Assembly (NCBI RefSeq): GCF_011305995.1
Contig: NZ_CP049910.1
Location: forward strand, 2,914,001 to 2,978,000
Source: Diaphorobacter sp. HDW4A
GTDB taxonomy: Bacteria; Pseudomonadota; Gammaproteobacteria; Burkholderiales; Burkholderiaceae_C
Length of the DNA: 64,000 bases
Reading direction: 5' to 3'
In this document: positions 45,470 to 52,699 of the stretch, one piece after another
Numbering within the stretch: position 1 is the stretch's first letter
Layout of the letters: each line of letters starts with the position of its first letter
Translations under genes and position numbers: made by a program
The notes under the pieces: model-generated
Told to the model about the DNA's origin: nothing
What the model saw: only the letters and a program-made list of their open reading frames with translations
Database searches by the model: none

Positions 45470-45748
45470 TCATATCGGTCCACCTGGATAGATTGACAGT
45501 CGCGTGGACAGACAACTTCTGACTAAATGCTGCAGAGCAAATCCATCAGTGAAAATGAGAAAGACTGTGAGGGTTGTCCATGACTTCATGGACTGCAGTG
45601 CGGTGAGTGCACGGCTAACCAGATCCACGTCTCGAAAGTTGTAGGTCTTGAGCGGCTTTAATTTTCCGGCCGTCCGGACCCGTTCAACGCGGATCGTCTG
45701 GTTGTTCCAATCCACATCCCCCAACGCTGCCACAGCTGGGCAGGCCAC
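45470..45748 (-). pseudogene. Tyrosine recombinase fragment
   Basis: The minus strand encodes ALGDVDWNNQTIRVERVRTA, then GKLKPLKTYNFRDVDL. This matches the region after the first catalytic Arg in the catalytic domain of tyrosine integrases (W-x-D-V-D-W and K-x-x-L-K-T ... R-D-V-D-L). No core-binding domain and no H-x2-R box or Tyr remain, and the reading degrades after about 50 residues. A broken integrase beside a prophage suggests repeated insertion at this site. Confidence 0.6.
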
Positions 45749-46254
45749 GTGGTTACGGTCCGCTTGAGCACATTGGTCAAACCAGCCGCTTACTCTTCAA
45801 TAACGGGCCATGCATCCGTTCCCAATTTGGACGCGAACGACATCGTTACTCCGATGGAATGGCTTGACGTATTCTCTACAATTCAAGCTTGCATCGTAGA
45901 GAATACGACCACCCGGATTTGAGTAGCAGACGTGCCAGTGGCATACCAGTCAAAGTGTTGAAAGTCTTCCACACGTCGCCAGCGCTGCAAGTCGTGCGCT
46001 TGTCCATAGCGGTAACATCGAGTGACTGCACAGTACTGGCAATGATGGGCGGCATCATCCAGCCGGATCTGGATGATCTACTGAATGCTCAGGGCTGCAC
46101 TACCGGTGCAGCGCGTTCTCAGGCACAGAAAGTGGTTCGTGCGTAAGTCCGTTGAAGTCTCTGGACAGTACTGAATCGCTGGCCCAGAGTAATTCTGAAG
46201 ATTTCAACACTTAACGGAGATAAAACCTAAAACATCAACGACGGGTGGGCCAAT
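45749..46254. other. Intergenic region without supported gene
   Basis: 506 bp. Short frames on both strands (for example 45889-46146) show no domain texture. I see no clear repeat or RNA. It is probably debris left by earlier insertions. Confidence 0.4.
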
Positions 46255-46593
46255 TCAATTGAAAGAAAACACAAAAGCCCCCGAATCTGTACCCACCTTC
46301 ATCTCTTTCAAGCTGGGCAGAGTACATATGCCAAAGCCGCTGAAACTTTCCCCAAATTTCAGCTTAATCGTTTTCTTCAATCCATTCTCCGTAATTGGGC
46401 CAAGCGCACAGTTTCCGCGATTGATCGTCACGCTCTTGACAATAGCTTCATCCGCTATGGCACGAACCTCGAATGTCATCATATGGCTGAGTGGACCGGA
46501 TTTCACGGAGACCTCCACATTTGATTGAGCGGAGCACCCCTGCAAGAGCAATAGCGCTGCCGCGCATGCCGCAAATTGCGTTTTAGTTTTCAT
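46255..46593 (-). CDS. Small lipoprotein
   Basis: 112 residues with a lipoprotein signal: KTQFAACAAALLLLQGC, lipobox LLQGC with C20. A small beta-rich domain follows (VEVSVKSGPLSHMMTFEVRA, then CALGPI and KLKFGESFSGFGIC). Two cysteines of the mature part may form a disulfide. I do not recognise the family. Ribosome site AAAAGGAATGG precedes ATG 46593. Confidence 0.65.
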   Translation of the reverse strand: MKTKTQFAACAAALLLLQGCSAQSNVEVSVKSGPLSHMMTFEVRAIADEAIVKSVTINRGNCALGPITENGLKKTIKLKFGESFSGFGICTLPSLKEMKVGTDSGAFVFSFN

Positions 46594-46870
46594 AACAAGC
46601 CATTCCTTTTCAGTTGATTGATTCTTTTATCCAAACCGGTCTACCCCCTTGGAGAATTAGCCCCGCTCCCATGCACTGCGGAAGGACACAGGGGCTCCGG
46701 CTGAGACCGGATTACCGGTTCAGGTGTGATGTGGCAGGCAAACCCATATCTGTCTGTGGCGATTCTGTTGACGCACGTCAGCGGCAAAAAACCGGTGATA
46801 CCGTTGGGATCTGGAAGATATGCAAATGCAGCCCATTCAGGCCATCAGCCCAATGCACTACCCGCCTAAT
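46594..46870. other. Intergenic stretch, no supported gene
   Basis: 277 bp upstream of the lipoprotein. Plus-strand frames crossing it are antisense to nothing and lack family signals. It probably contains the lipoprotein promoter. Confidence 0.35.
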
Positions 46871-47092
46871 TCAGACCCGCAGTGCTTTACACTTTCTGGC
46901 CTTGACCAAGATGGGTTCAGTGCAACAAGGACAGTCCTTGGTGACTTGCGCCATGGGCTGGACGATAGGGTGTGAGCCGCCTTGCTGCGACTGCGCTCGA
47001 CCCAGGCCTCCAAAGATCATCTGGAACCAGAACTTCCAGAGCCTGATGAAGCCCCACACCAGGATGGGCAGAAAGATGATCAAGCCAAGCAC
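46871..47092 (-). CDS. Small membrane protein with C-terminal zinc-ribbon-like motif
   Basis: 73 residues if it starts at GTG 47092, behind AGGAGGGGGA at 3-bp spacing. The upstream open frame (to 47182) crosses a terminator hairpin and is unlikely to be coding. One membrane span (LGLIIFLPILVWGFIRLWKFWFQMI) is followed by a hydrophilic Gln-rich part and CPCC...KARKC, a half zinc ribbon that usually continues CxxC. Here the end is KALRV, so the motif may be truncated. Function unknown. Confidence 0.45.
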   Translation of the reverse strand: MLGLIIFLPILVWGFIRLWKFWFQMIFGGLGRAQSQQGGSHPIVQPMAQVTKDCPCCTEPILVKARKCKALRV

Positions 47093-47122
47093 GACTCCCC
47101 CTCCTCCGCCCCCGCCAAAAAT

Positions 47123-47145
47123 AGCGCCACACGATGGCGCTTTTT
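47123..47145. terminator. Bidirectional terminator hairpin
   Basis: 7-bp perfect stem AGCGCCA / TGGCGCT with loop CACGA. It is followed by TTTTT on the plus strand and by ATTTTT on the minus strand. It lies between the small zinc-ribbon gene and the integrase, probably insulating the prophage from leftward and rightward transcription. Confidence 0.7.
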
Positions 47146-47294
47146 CATGTCCAAACGCGCCAGATTGACCGTTGAAAATCAATGTGTTACGCTGCGATAT
47201 ATGGTGTTATATACAGTATTTCTTCATCCACCATTCAATCGACTTTCATCCCCAAATCAATGTTTTATGGCCTATGTGATGGCCCATAAATGAG

Positions 47295-48524
47295 ATGCCC
47301 AAGCGAATTCTTGAAATGACGGCTCTGGAGGTGTCGCGTCTGCGCGAAGACGGCGCGCACGCGGTCGGCGGCGTGACTGGCTTGTATCTACAGATCATCG
47401 GCGGGTCCCGCGTCTGGGTCTACCGCTATGTGTTCATGCACCACCGGCGACGCATGGGCCTCGGCAGTTATCCGGCCGTGACTCTCGCCTCCGCCCGAGA
47501 AGCAGCGCGCGCGGCAATGGGCTTGCGAGACAGCGGCACAGACCCACTCAAAGCACGCAGCGACGAGCGCGAGGCCGCACGTCGCGCGGCCGCGAAGCAG
47601 CTCCCGTTTCAAGACGCGGCAGAGGCATACATCACAGAGCACGAATCGACGTGGCGCAACGCCAAGCATCCACAGCAGTGGCGTAACACCCTCAAGATGT
47701 ACGCCTACCCCAAGATTGGCGACGTGTTCGTTTCCGAGATCGATGCTGCGCACGTTCTGCGGTGCATCACCCCCATCTGGAAAACGAAAACCGAGACAGC
47801 CTCGCGCGTTCGTGGTCGCATCGAGCAGGTGCTCGACTGGGCAGCAGCTCATGGCCACAGATCCGGCCCTAACCCTGCCCGCTGGCGCGGACAACTACAG
47901 CACGTCCTACCCAACCCCAAGAAGGTGGCACCCGTCAAACACCTGGCAGCGATACCGTTCGATGATTTACCCAAGGTCTACAGCGAGATTTCCACGTTCG
48001 GCGGCCAAAGCGCCCGAGCCCTTCGCCTCCTCATCCTCACCGCCGCACGCTCGAGCGAGGCGCGCTATATGCGCTGGGAAGAACTCGACCTTGATGCAGG
48101 CGTGTGGACCATCCCCGCCGAACGCATGAAAGCAGGACGCGCGCACCGCGTGCCACTTTCCACCCAAGCGCTGGCCATCATCGAAGGTCAATCCGCATTC
48201 AGAGATCGAGAATTCGTCTTTCCATCTGTCAGGAATGGGCCGCTCTCAGATATGGCCCTCACGGTGCTGATGCGCAAGCACCATCTTGCCGCCGTGCCAC
48301 ACGGCTTCCGCTCGACGTTCAGAGATTGGGCCGGAGAAACCACGCACCACCCGCGCGATGCGGTGGAGCTGTGCCTTGCGCACAGCATCGACACCAAGAC
48401 AGAGGCCGCTTACCGGCGCGCCGATATGTTGGAAAAGCGCGCTGTGATCATGCAGGAGTGGGCTGACTATGCGCTGAGCGCACTCGCCAACCAAACAACG
48501 AAAGCTGCTGCAACCGAGACATAG
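47295..48524 (+). CDS. int: P2-like prophage tyrosine integrase
   Basis: 409 residues. Arm-binding domain with HAVGGVTGLYLQIIGGS and MGLGSYPAVTLASAREAA. Core-binding domain TWRNAKHPQQWRNTLKMYAYPK. Catalytic Arg in LTAARSSEARYMRWEEL, H-x2-R in PHGFRSTFRDWAGE, nucleophile Tyr in EAAYRRADML. It is the left-most gene of the prophage and points toward the prophage interior. The att site should lie just upstream (47190-47290), but I see no tRNA there. Starts at ATG 47295. Confidence 0.93.
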   Translation: MPKRILEMTALEVSRLREDGAHAVGGVTGLYLQIIGGSRVWVYRYVFMHHRRRMGLGSYPAVTLASAREAARAAMGLRDSGTDPLKARSDEREAARRAAAKQLPFQDAAEAYITEHESTWRNAKHPQQWRNTLKMYAYPKIGDVFVSEIDAAHVLRCITPIWKTKTETASRVRGRIEQVLDWAAAHGHRSGPNPARWRGQLQHVLPNPKKVAPVKHLAAIPFDDLPKVYSEISTFGGQSARALRLLILTAARSSEARYMRWEELDLDAGVWTIPAERMKAGRAHRVPLSTQALAIIEGQSAFRDREFVFPSVRNGPLSDMALTVLMRKHHLAAVPHGFRSTFRDWAGETTHHPRDAVELCLAHSIDTKTEAAYRRADMLEKRAVIMQEWADYALSALANQTTKAAATET

Positions 48525-48572
48525 TTAAGATTGCGGAACTAATTTTTACTGTCAGAACATCGGCCTCAAGAA

Positions 48573-49997
48573 ATGCAAGACCAAACACCTCAACGGCTCG
48601 ACCTAGTTAGCTGGCGCTTTCGGCCCAAGAAGCTGGGCTGCCTGTCTCAAGACGCCGGTGCGATTGAATTCAAACCTCTTACGCTCGTCTGTGGTCAAAA
48701 CAACACCGGCAAAACTTGGGTGATGTACGCCCTATACGCCTTTCTGTCACGCACGCACACGCCGCGGCTCCCAGGAATGGATCAGACCGTCAAAGACCTT
48801 GCAAAGGAGGGACACGTAACGTGGGACCTCCAGCTTTGGGCACTCGAGCACGGCGGATCATTTGTCAAACTGTTCAACAAAGAAGTAGCGGACAACCTTC
48901 CCTCAGCGTTTAATAGCTCACCAGACATTTTCAAAGGCAGCGGCTTTGATTGGGATATAGACTTCTATAACTTATTGGAGCAAGCAATCGCGCGTCCATT
49001 AAATTCGTCAATAGAGTTAGGCCGAGATAAAAATCAATTTATTCGCGTCACCAAAAAGGCTGATTCAAGCAAAGTTGAAATCATCCAAAATACCGCACTT
49101 TCCGGCTCAGAATTTTTCGTGAGCGAAATTATTGTACGTCACCTAATCGGAATTCCTGCCCGGCAAAACGTATTTCTCATTCCAGCGGAGCGGAATGGAT
49201 TACACCTCTTCTACAAAGATTTAGCAAGCCGTCGCACCGCACTCTTGCATCATGCATCTAAAAAAGACAAAGAGATTAATTTATCTGAATTAATAAACGA
49301 CTTCGTATCTTCTCGTTACGCACGCCCAATAGCCGACTACATCGACTGGCTCAATGATTTACCAGAAACAAGAAAAAAGAAAAAAGGCCCTTTTCACGAT
49401 CACGCAGAGGGCATAAAAAAAATAATCGGCGGTCGATATGACGTTGACTCTGAAGGCTCCATTACCTTCTTACCCAGAAAATCCAGAAAAAGTTCTGAGG
49501 CACCGCCAAAACTTGATTTACACCTCACCTCATCCACCGTCAAAAGCTTATTTGGACTTTGGGCATATTTAGAATTTGACGCTCAACCTGGCGATGTTCT
49601 AATGATTGACGAACCAGAGTTAAATTTGCATCCCGCAAATCAGCGAATGATGGCGCGCGTAATAGCAAGACTTGTGAATTCAGGTCTGCGTGTGGTGGCA
49701 AGCACACACAGCGATTACCTTGTACGAGAAATAAATTCACTCGTTATGCTGCATCGCAAGTCCCCTATTCAAGAGAAACTAATCAAGCAGTTCGAATATA
49801 GTCAAGAGGAAATTCTTAATCCGTCAGTTATATCCGCATGGCTATTTCACGATCAAACAATCAGTTCCATGCCTATAAACGACACCGAAGGAATCGACGC
49901 AGAAACCTTTGACGAGGAAATTCACGCACTTAACGACACGAGTGATCGTATTTATTATGCCTATCAGGAGTCAGGAGACAATGGAGCAGATGAATGA
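48573..49997 (+). CDS. AAA family ATPase (OLD/RecF-like), candidate defence ATPase
   Basis: 474 residues. Walker A is GQNNTGKTW (residues 41-48). The ABC-like signature region is LHLTSSTVKSLFGLW (about 315-330). Walker B is VLMIDEPELNLHP (342-354), and the H-loop is ASTHSDYL (H379). The insert between them (80-300) is helical and unlike RecF. There is no TOPRIM domain, unlike full OLD proteins. It is AT-rich and 48 bp after the integrase. It overlaps the next gene by ATGA, a typical two-gene defence layout. ATPase activity is likely; the trigger is unknown. Confidence 0.85.
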   Translation: MQDQTPQRLDLVSWRFRPKKLGCLSQDAGAIEFKPLTLVCGQNNTGKTWVMYALYAFLSRTHTPRLPGMDQTVKDLAKEGHVTWDLQLWALEHGGSFVKLFNKEVADNLPSAFNSSPDIFKGSGFDWDIDFYNLLEQAIARPLNSSIELGRDKNQFIRVTKKADSSKVEIIQNTALSGSEFFVSEIIVRHLIGIPARQNVFLIPAERNGLHLFYKDLASRRTALLHHASKKDKEINLSELINDFVSSRYARPIADYIDWLNDLPETRKKKKGPFHDHAEGIKKIIGGRYDVDSEGSITFLPRKSRKSSEAPPKLDLHLTSSTVKSLFGLWAYLEFDAQPGDVLMIDEPELNLHPANQRMMARVIARLVNSGLRVVASTHSDYLVREINSLVMLHRKSPIQEKLIKQFEYSQEEILNPSVISAWLFHDQTISSMPINDTEGIDAETFDEEIHALNDTSDRIYYAYQESGDNGADE

Positions 49998-50581
49998 GTG
50001 CTCTTTCTTCGATATTTAAAGACATAATACCAGAAGAATATAAACTAAATAACAATGGAGGTCTATGGGTAATAGAAGAACCGAGAGCAAAGAATAACCA
50101 CTTCGAAGTGTCAGCAGGGTCATCCTTCGCTTTTACACTTGATATTGTTGGCACGCCCGCATTCCCTCATTTCTCCGATGCAAAAAAAGGAATGAAAAGC
50201 GTTAATGATGGAATCATTGCCACAACAATAGGCGAAGATCACTACCTCGTCGCGATTGAAATGAAATCATCAGAAGGGTCTGCGGGGGATGCTTTAAAGC
50301 AAATAGAGAGTGCCAGACTATTACTGAGATGGATTAGAGAGCTATTAACTCTTCACGGCCATTGGAAATCAGGGCAGTGCAAATTCATAGGGATTATCAG
50401 CCTGACACCTCGAAAATCACCCGCTAAAGGTACTAGTCGCCGTTGCGCAGAATTGCCCACCCCAAAGCATTCCAAGTACGGCTACCCATACTTCATACTC
50501 GAGAACCACCCAAGAATATCCATCCAGGATTTAGTCACTAAAATTACAACCAGCAAAAAGGAATGCCCGCCAACTGTTTAA
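49994..50581 (+). CDS. PD-(D/E)XK-like partner of the ATPase, candidate effector
   Basis: 195 residues from ATG 49994, four-base overlap with the ATPase stop. No family is recognised. The core looks like a PD-(D/E)XK nuclease: D72 in SVNDGIIATT, then the strand-motif E89-M-K91 in LVAIEMKSS, then Q103 in DALKQIESARLLL on the following helix. That matches the D ... E-x-K ... Q order. Translational coupling to an ATPase and location in a prophage suggest an effector released when the ATPase is triggered. It could also be a sensor without activity. Confidence 0.55.
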   Translation: MSALSSIFKDIIPEEYKLNNNGGLWVIEEPRAKNNHFEVSAGSSFAFTLDIVGTPAFPHFSDAKKGMKSVNDGIIATTIGEDHYLVAIEMKSSEGSAGDALKQIESARLLLRWIRELLTLHGHWKSGQCKFIGIISLTPRKSPAKGTSRRCAELPTPKHSKYGYPYFILENHPRISIQDLVTKITTSKKECPPTV

Positions 50582-50645
50582 CCCCAAAAAAATATCAAAT
50601 TCCTTTGTAATTAAGATTGACATTCGCCCACATCTAAAATTCTTC

Positions 50646-51293
50646 TCATGAGCTGGTTATTGCACGCGGCAGCCACCCTGCCAACTGCGCATTGCTTACC
50701 ATCGACGCCTCATCCATCAAATAACCCGGCAACTGCGCCAAGCTGAGCACTAGTGCGTCGTTAGTAACTCGAGTCACGCGCACTGACGACCGATCACCGT
50801 CCGGCACCGGACTGACCAGCAATCGCATGTTGCGCCAGTCATCAACATTGCCCGTCAGCATGCACTCAAACGCTGCACGTGCAGTGTTCGCAGCAACTTC
50901 CGAAGCGAAGGCATACGCGCGATTGATCTGCTCGAGATCGATGTCACCGCCATGCAACTTTGCCTCCATGCGGTTGAAGGCGTCGATGTAGCCAAGCTTG
51001 AACTGGAGCGCCTTCTTTCCGGTGAACCCCATCGCCAGCAGCGTGAAGCCATCGCGCGCTAGGCGATATGCCACATCCTTGCGCGTCGCACCACTGCCGA
51101 TCTGAACATCAACGACCATCTGCTGAAAATTCAGCGCATGCTCTGCATCGAGCTGAGGAATCAAGTTCTGGATGGCTTGCAGCACGTTGCGATGTTGCTT
51201 GCCGAAGTGACGCACAACATCAATGCTTGTGGTAGTGGGTTTGCCGTCGACAACGGCGAGAGAGGGCACAAATGCCAAGGCGGAATGCGACAT
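50646..51293 (-). CDS. Rha-type phage regulatory protein (pRha)
   Basis: 215 residues from ATG 51293 behind AAGGAG; the longer open frame crosses the antisense-RNA region and is not coding. The Phage_pRha pattern is clear: TSIDVVRHFGKQHRNVLQAI at residues 20-40, then NFQQMVVDVQIGSGATRKDV and GFTLLAMGFTGKKALQFKL. Such proteins act as antirepressor-like or lytic regulators. Its ribosome site is complementary to a loop in the upstream RNA, so translation is probably under antisense control. It is convergent with the defence pair. Confidence 0.85.
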   Translation of the reverse strand: MSHSALAFVPSLAVVDGKPTTTSIDVVRHFGKQHRNVLQAIQNLIPQLDAEHALNFQQMVVDVQIGSGATRKDVAYRLARDGFTLLAMGFTGKKALQFKLGYIDAFNRMEAKLHGGDIDLEQINRAYAFASEVAANTARAAFECMLTGNVDDWRNMRLLVSPVPDGDRSSVRVTRVTNDALVLSLAQLPGYLMDEASMVSNAQLAGWLPRAITSS

Positions 51294-51299
51294 GGAACG

Positions 51300-51340
51300 C
51301 TCCTTATCGAGACTGTGAAGTCTCGTGAGCAGCGTTCTTA
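51300..51340 (-). promoter_or_regulatory. Antisense target sites in the rha leader
   Basis: GATAAG (51308-51303) overlaps the rha Shine-Dalgarno AAGGAG (51305-51300) and is complementary to CTTATC in the upstream RNA loop (51385-51380). TAAGAAC (51340-51334) is complementary to GTTCTTA of the RNA (51375-51369). Both matches are perfect. Confidence 0.65.
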
Positions 51341-51357
51341 CGCACCGCCCACGAGGT

Positions 51358-51436
51358 GGCCGGGAGGTTAAGAACCTGGGATAAGCCAGGCGGACTTCTT
51401 CCCCTTGCGGGTCTTTTATCCGTCGCCCTCCCGGCC
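51358..51436 (-). ncRNA. c4: c4-type antisense RNA upstream of the rha gene
   Basis: A three-stem junction can be drawn on the minus strand. P1 is GGCCGGGAGG/CCTCCCGGCC (51436-51427 with 51367-51358, 10 perfect pairs). P2 is CCC-GCAA-GGG (51411-51402). P3 is a 5-bp stem with loop around CTTATC (51390-51375). This is the architecture of c4 antisense RNAs, which precede antirepressor genes in P1/P7 and related prophages. They silence the gene by pairing with its leader, and the two complementary sites downstream support this. Confidence 0.75.
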
Positions 51437-51620
51437 ATAAATCAATCGCCTGCAAAAGTACAGGCGTGCAATGTCCGGGCGCAAAAAAACCGCTGATCTA
51501 TCGGGCGCGGTTTTCCGCTTATCCAAGGAGTTCTTACGCTCCACCTCTTTCGAGGCCAGACCAGTGTATCAAATGGGGATAGTTTTGTGTACCTCGCCCC
51601 CATTTGGTTCCATGTTTCGA

Positions 51621-51824
51621 TCATTCATGAGCGTCCTGCGCCCCGCCCCACGCCTTGGGGCACGCGCTCAGCCACTCCATCACCTCCGACACCAGCCAGA
51701 ACAGCTTCGCGCGCATCTTGCGCGGGTGGGGGAAGCCGTTGTGTTCGATCATGGCGCGCAGGGTGTTTTCCACGATGCCCAGCTCTTCCAGCAATTGCTC
51801 TTTGGTAAAGATGATCTGTTCCAT
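51621..51824 (-). CDS. AlpA-like small DNA-binding protein
   Basis: 67 residues. A MerR-like HTH is visible in FTKEQLLEELGIVENTLRAMIEHNGFPHP, ending with KLFWLVSEVMEWLSACP. Phages of the P2 type often have an AlpA/Cox-like factor in this place, near the integrase side. ATG 51824, with no strong ribosome site. The 184 bp upstream of the c4 RNA (51437-51620) contain no gene and likely hold its promoter. Confidence 0.7.
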   Translation of the reverse strand: MEQIIFTKEQLLEELGIVENTLRAMIEHNGFPHPRKMRAKLFWLVSEVMEWLSACPKAWGGAQDAHE

Positions 51825-51833
51825 AACCTGCTC

Positions 51834-52130
51834 TCACTGTTTCGGGGTTTCGAATTGCCGATCGATGCCCAGCGCGCAGGCCAGATCGTGCTCGATGCGC
51901 GCTCCGCGGCTCGCGCGCCAGCCGTGCAGCAGGTAGATGGCATCGCACGTCACCAGTTGCGCAATCGCCATGCGCATGTAGCCCGCCCAGCTCTTGCACG
52001 CCGGATCCGGGTTCTCGGCGGGGTTCTCCACATGGTGGCCGGCCGCGCGCAGCTCGGCGGCCGCCGCGTGGAACGCCGGGTAGTTGAACTCGGGGTGGCC
52101 CGTCATGGGGCCAGCAACGTAGATCCGCAT
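51834..52130 (-). CDS. DUF4406 domain protein
   Basis: 98 residues. The DUF4406 pattern MRIYVAGPMTGHPEFNYPA, then LRAAGHHVENPAENPD and CDAIYLLHGWRASRGARIE, is clear. The fold is like nucleoside 2-deoxyribosyltransferases: GPMTG loop, catalytic-like Glu. Phage members may alter nucleotides, but no activity is known. It sits 9 bp upstream of the AlpA-like gene. Confidence 0.85.
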   Translation of the reverse strand: MRIYVAGPMTGHPEFNYPAFHAAAAELRAAGHHVENPAENPDPACKSWAGYMRMAIAQLVTCDAIYLLHGWRASRGARIEHDLACALGIDRQFETPKQ

Positions 52131-52133
52131 CGC

Positions 52134-52346
52134 TCAGCACTCCACGCGCTCAACGCGCAGCACGTTCCTGCCCGTCACGCGCGCGGCGCTGGTGGTGGCG
52201 TGCGTTGCGTTGGCCGCGCGCACTCGGATGGTGGGCAGTTGCTGGGCGTCGGCCAGCGCCTCCACGTCTTGCGCGGGCACGTGGTCGGGCAGCAGCACCG
52301 CGCGGTAGCTGTGCGTTTCGGTGATGGTGTGAATGGATGGGTTCAT
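52134..52346 (-). CDS. Small phage protein of unknown function
   Basis: 70 residues from ATG 52346 behind GAGGA; the upstream open frame belongs to no gene. Start MNPSIHTITETHSYRAVLLP, then DVEALADAQQLPTIRV and VTGRNVLRVERVEC. It overlaps no neighbour and lies 3 bp before the DUF4406 gene. I do not recognise it. Confidence 0.55.
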   Translation of the reverse strand: MNPSIHTITETHSYRAVLLPDHVPAQDVEALADAQQLPTIRVRAANATHATTSAARVTGRNVLRVERVEC

Positions 52347-52390
52347 TTCGCAGGTCCTCGGTTGAATCGGTTGGTTTGTTGATGAATGGA

Positions 52391-52699
52391 TCAGGCCGCA
52401 TGCACCAGGCGCAGCTCGCCTTGTTCGGGCGGCACCTCCACCGCGCGCGGTTTGCGTCCGCGCTTGGGTTTGGCCTCGGCCGCCAGGCGTGCGCGCTCGG
52501 CGGCGAACACGCTGGCCAGATGGTTCGCCGTGGTGCCCGCGGCGGGCACGTAGTCGCCAGCGATGGCACGGCGAAAGCAATGCACGCGCGGCTCGGTTCG
52601 TTTGGCGTTCATGGTCATCACTCCTTTGCTCTGGTGGTTGATCGGCTCGCGAGCGCCCACGCTGGCGCCCGCCTTGGGTTGGTTTACGGGGTTTTTCAT
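52391..52699 (-). CDS. Small phage protein of unknown function
   Basis: 102 residues from ATG 52699, whose A overlaps the stop of gpA (TGATG coupling); ATG 52612 behind GGAG is an equally good start and would give 73 residues. The C-terminal half is basic (KPKRGRKPRAVEVPPEQGEL). The middle has HCFRRAIAGDYVPAAGTTANHL, with alternate hydrophobic residues. No known domain. Confidence 0.5.
   Translation of the reverse strand: MKNPVNQPKAGASVGAREPINHQSKGVMTMNAKRTEPRVHCFRRAIAGDYVPAAGTTANHLASVFAAERARLAAEAKPKRGRKPRAVEVPPEQGELRLVHAA

Noticed and set aside
45889..46146. Plus-strand 85-residue frame between integrase fragment and lipoprotein
   Set aside because: No ribosome site, no domain, and unrelated texture on both strands.
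47093..47182. N-terminal extension of the small zinc-ribbon membrane protein
   Set aside because: It would have to read through a terminator-like hairpin and a G-rich run; GTG 47092 has a strong Shine-Dalgarno.
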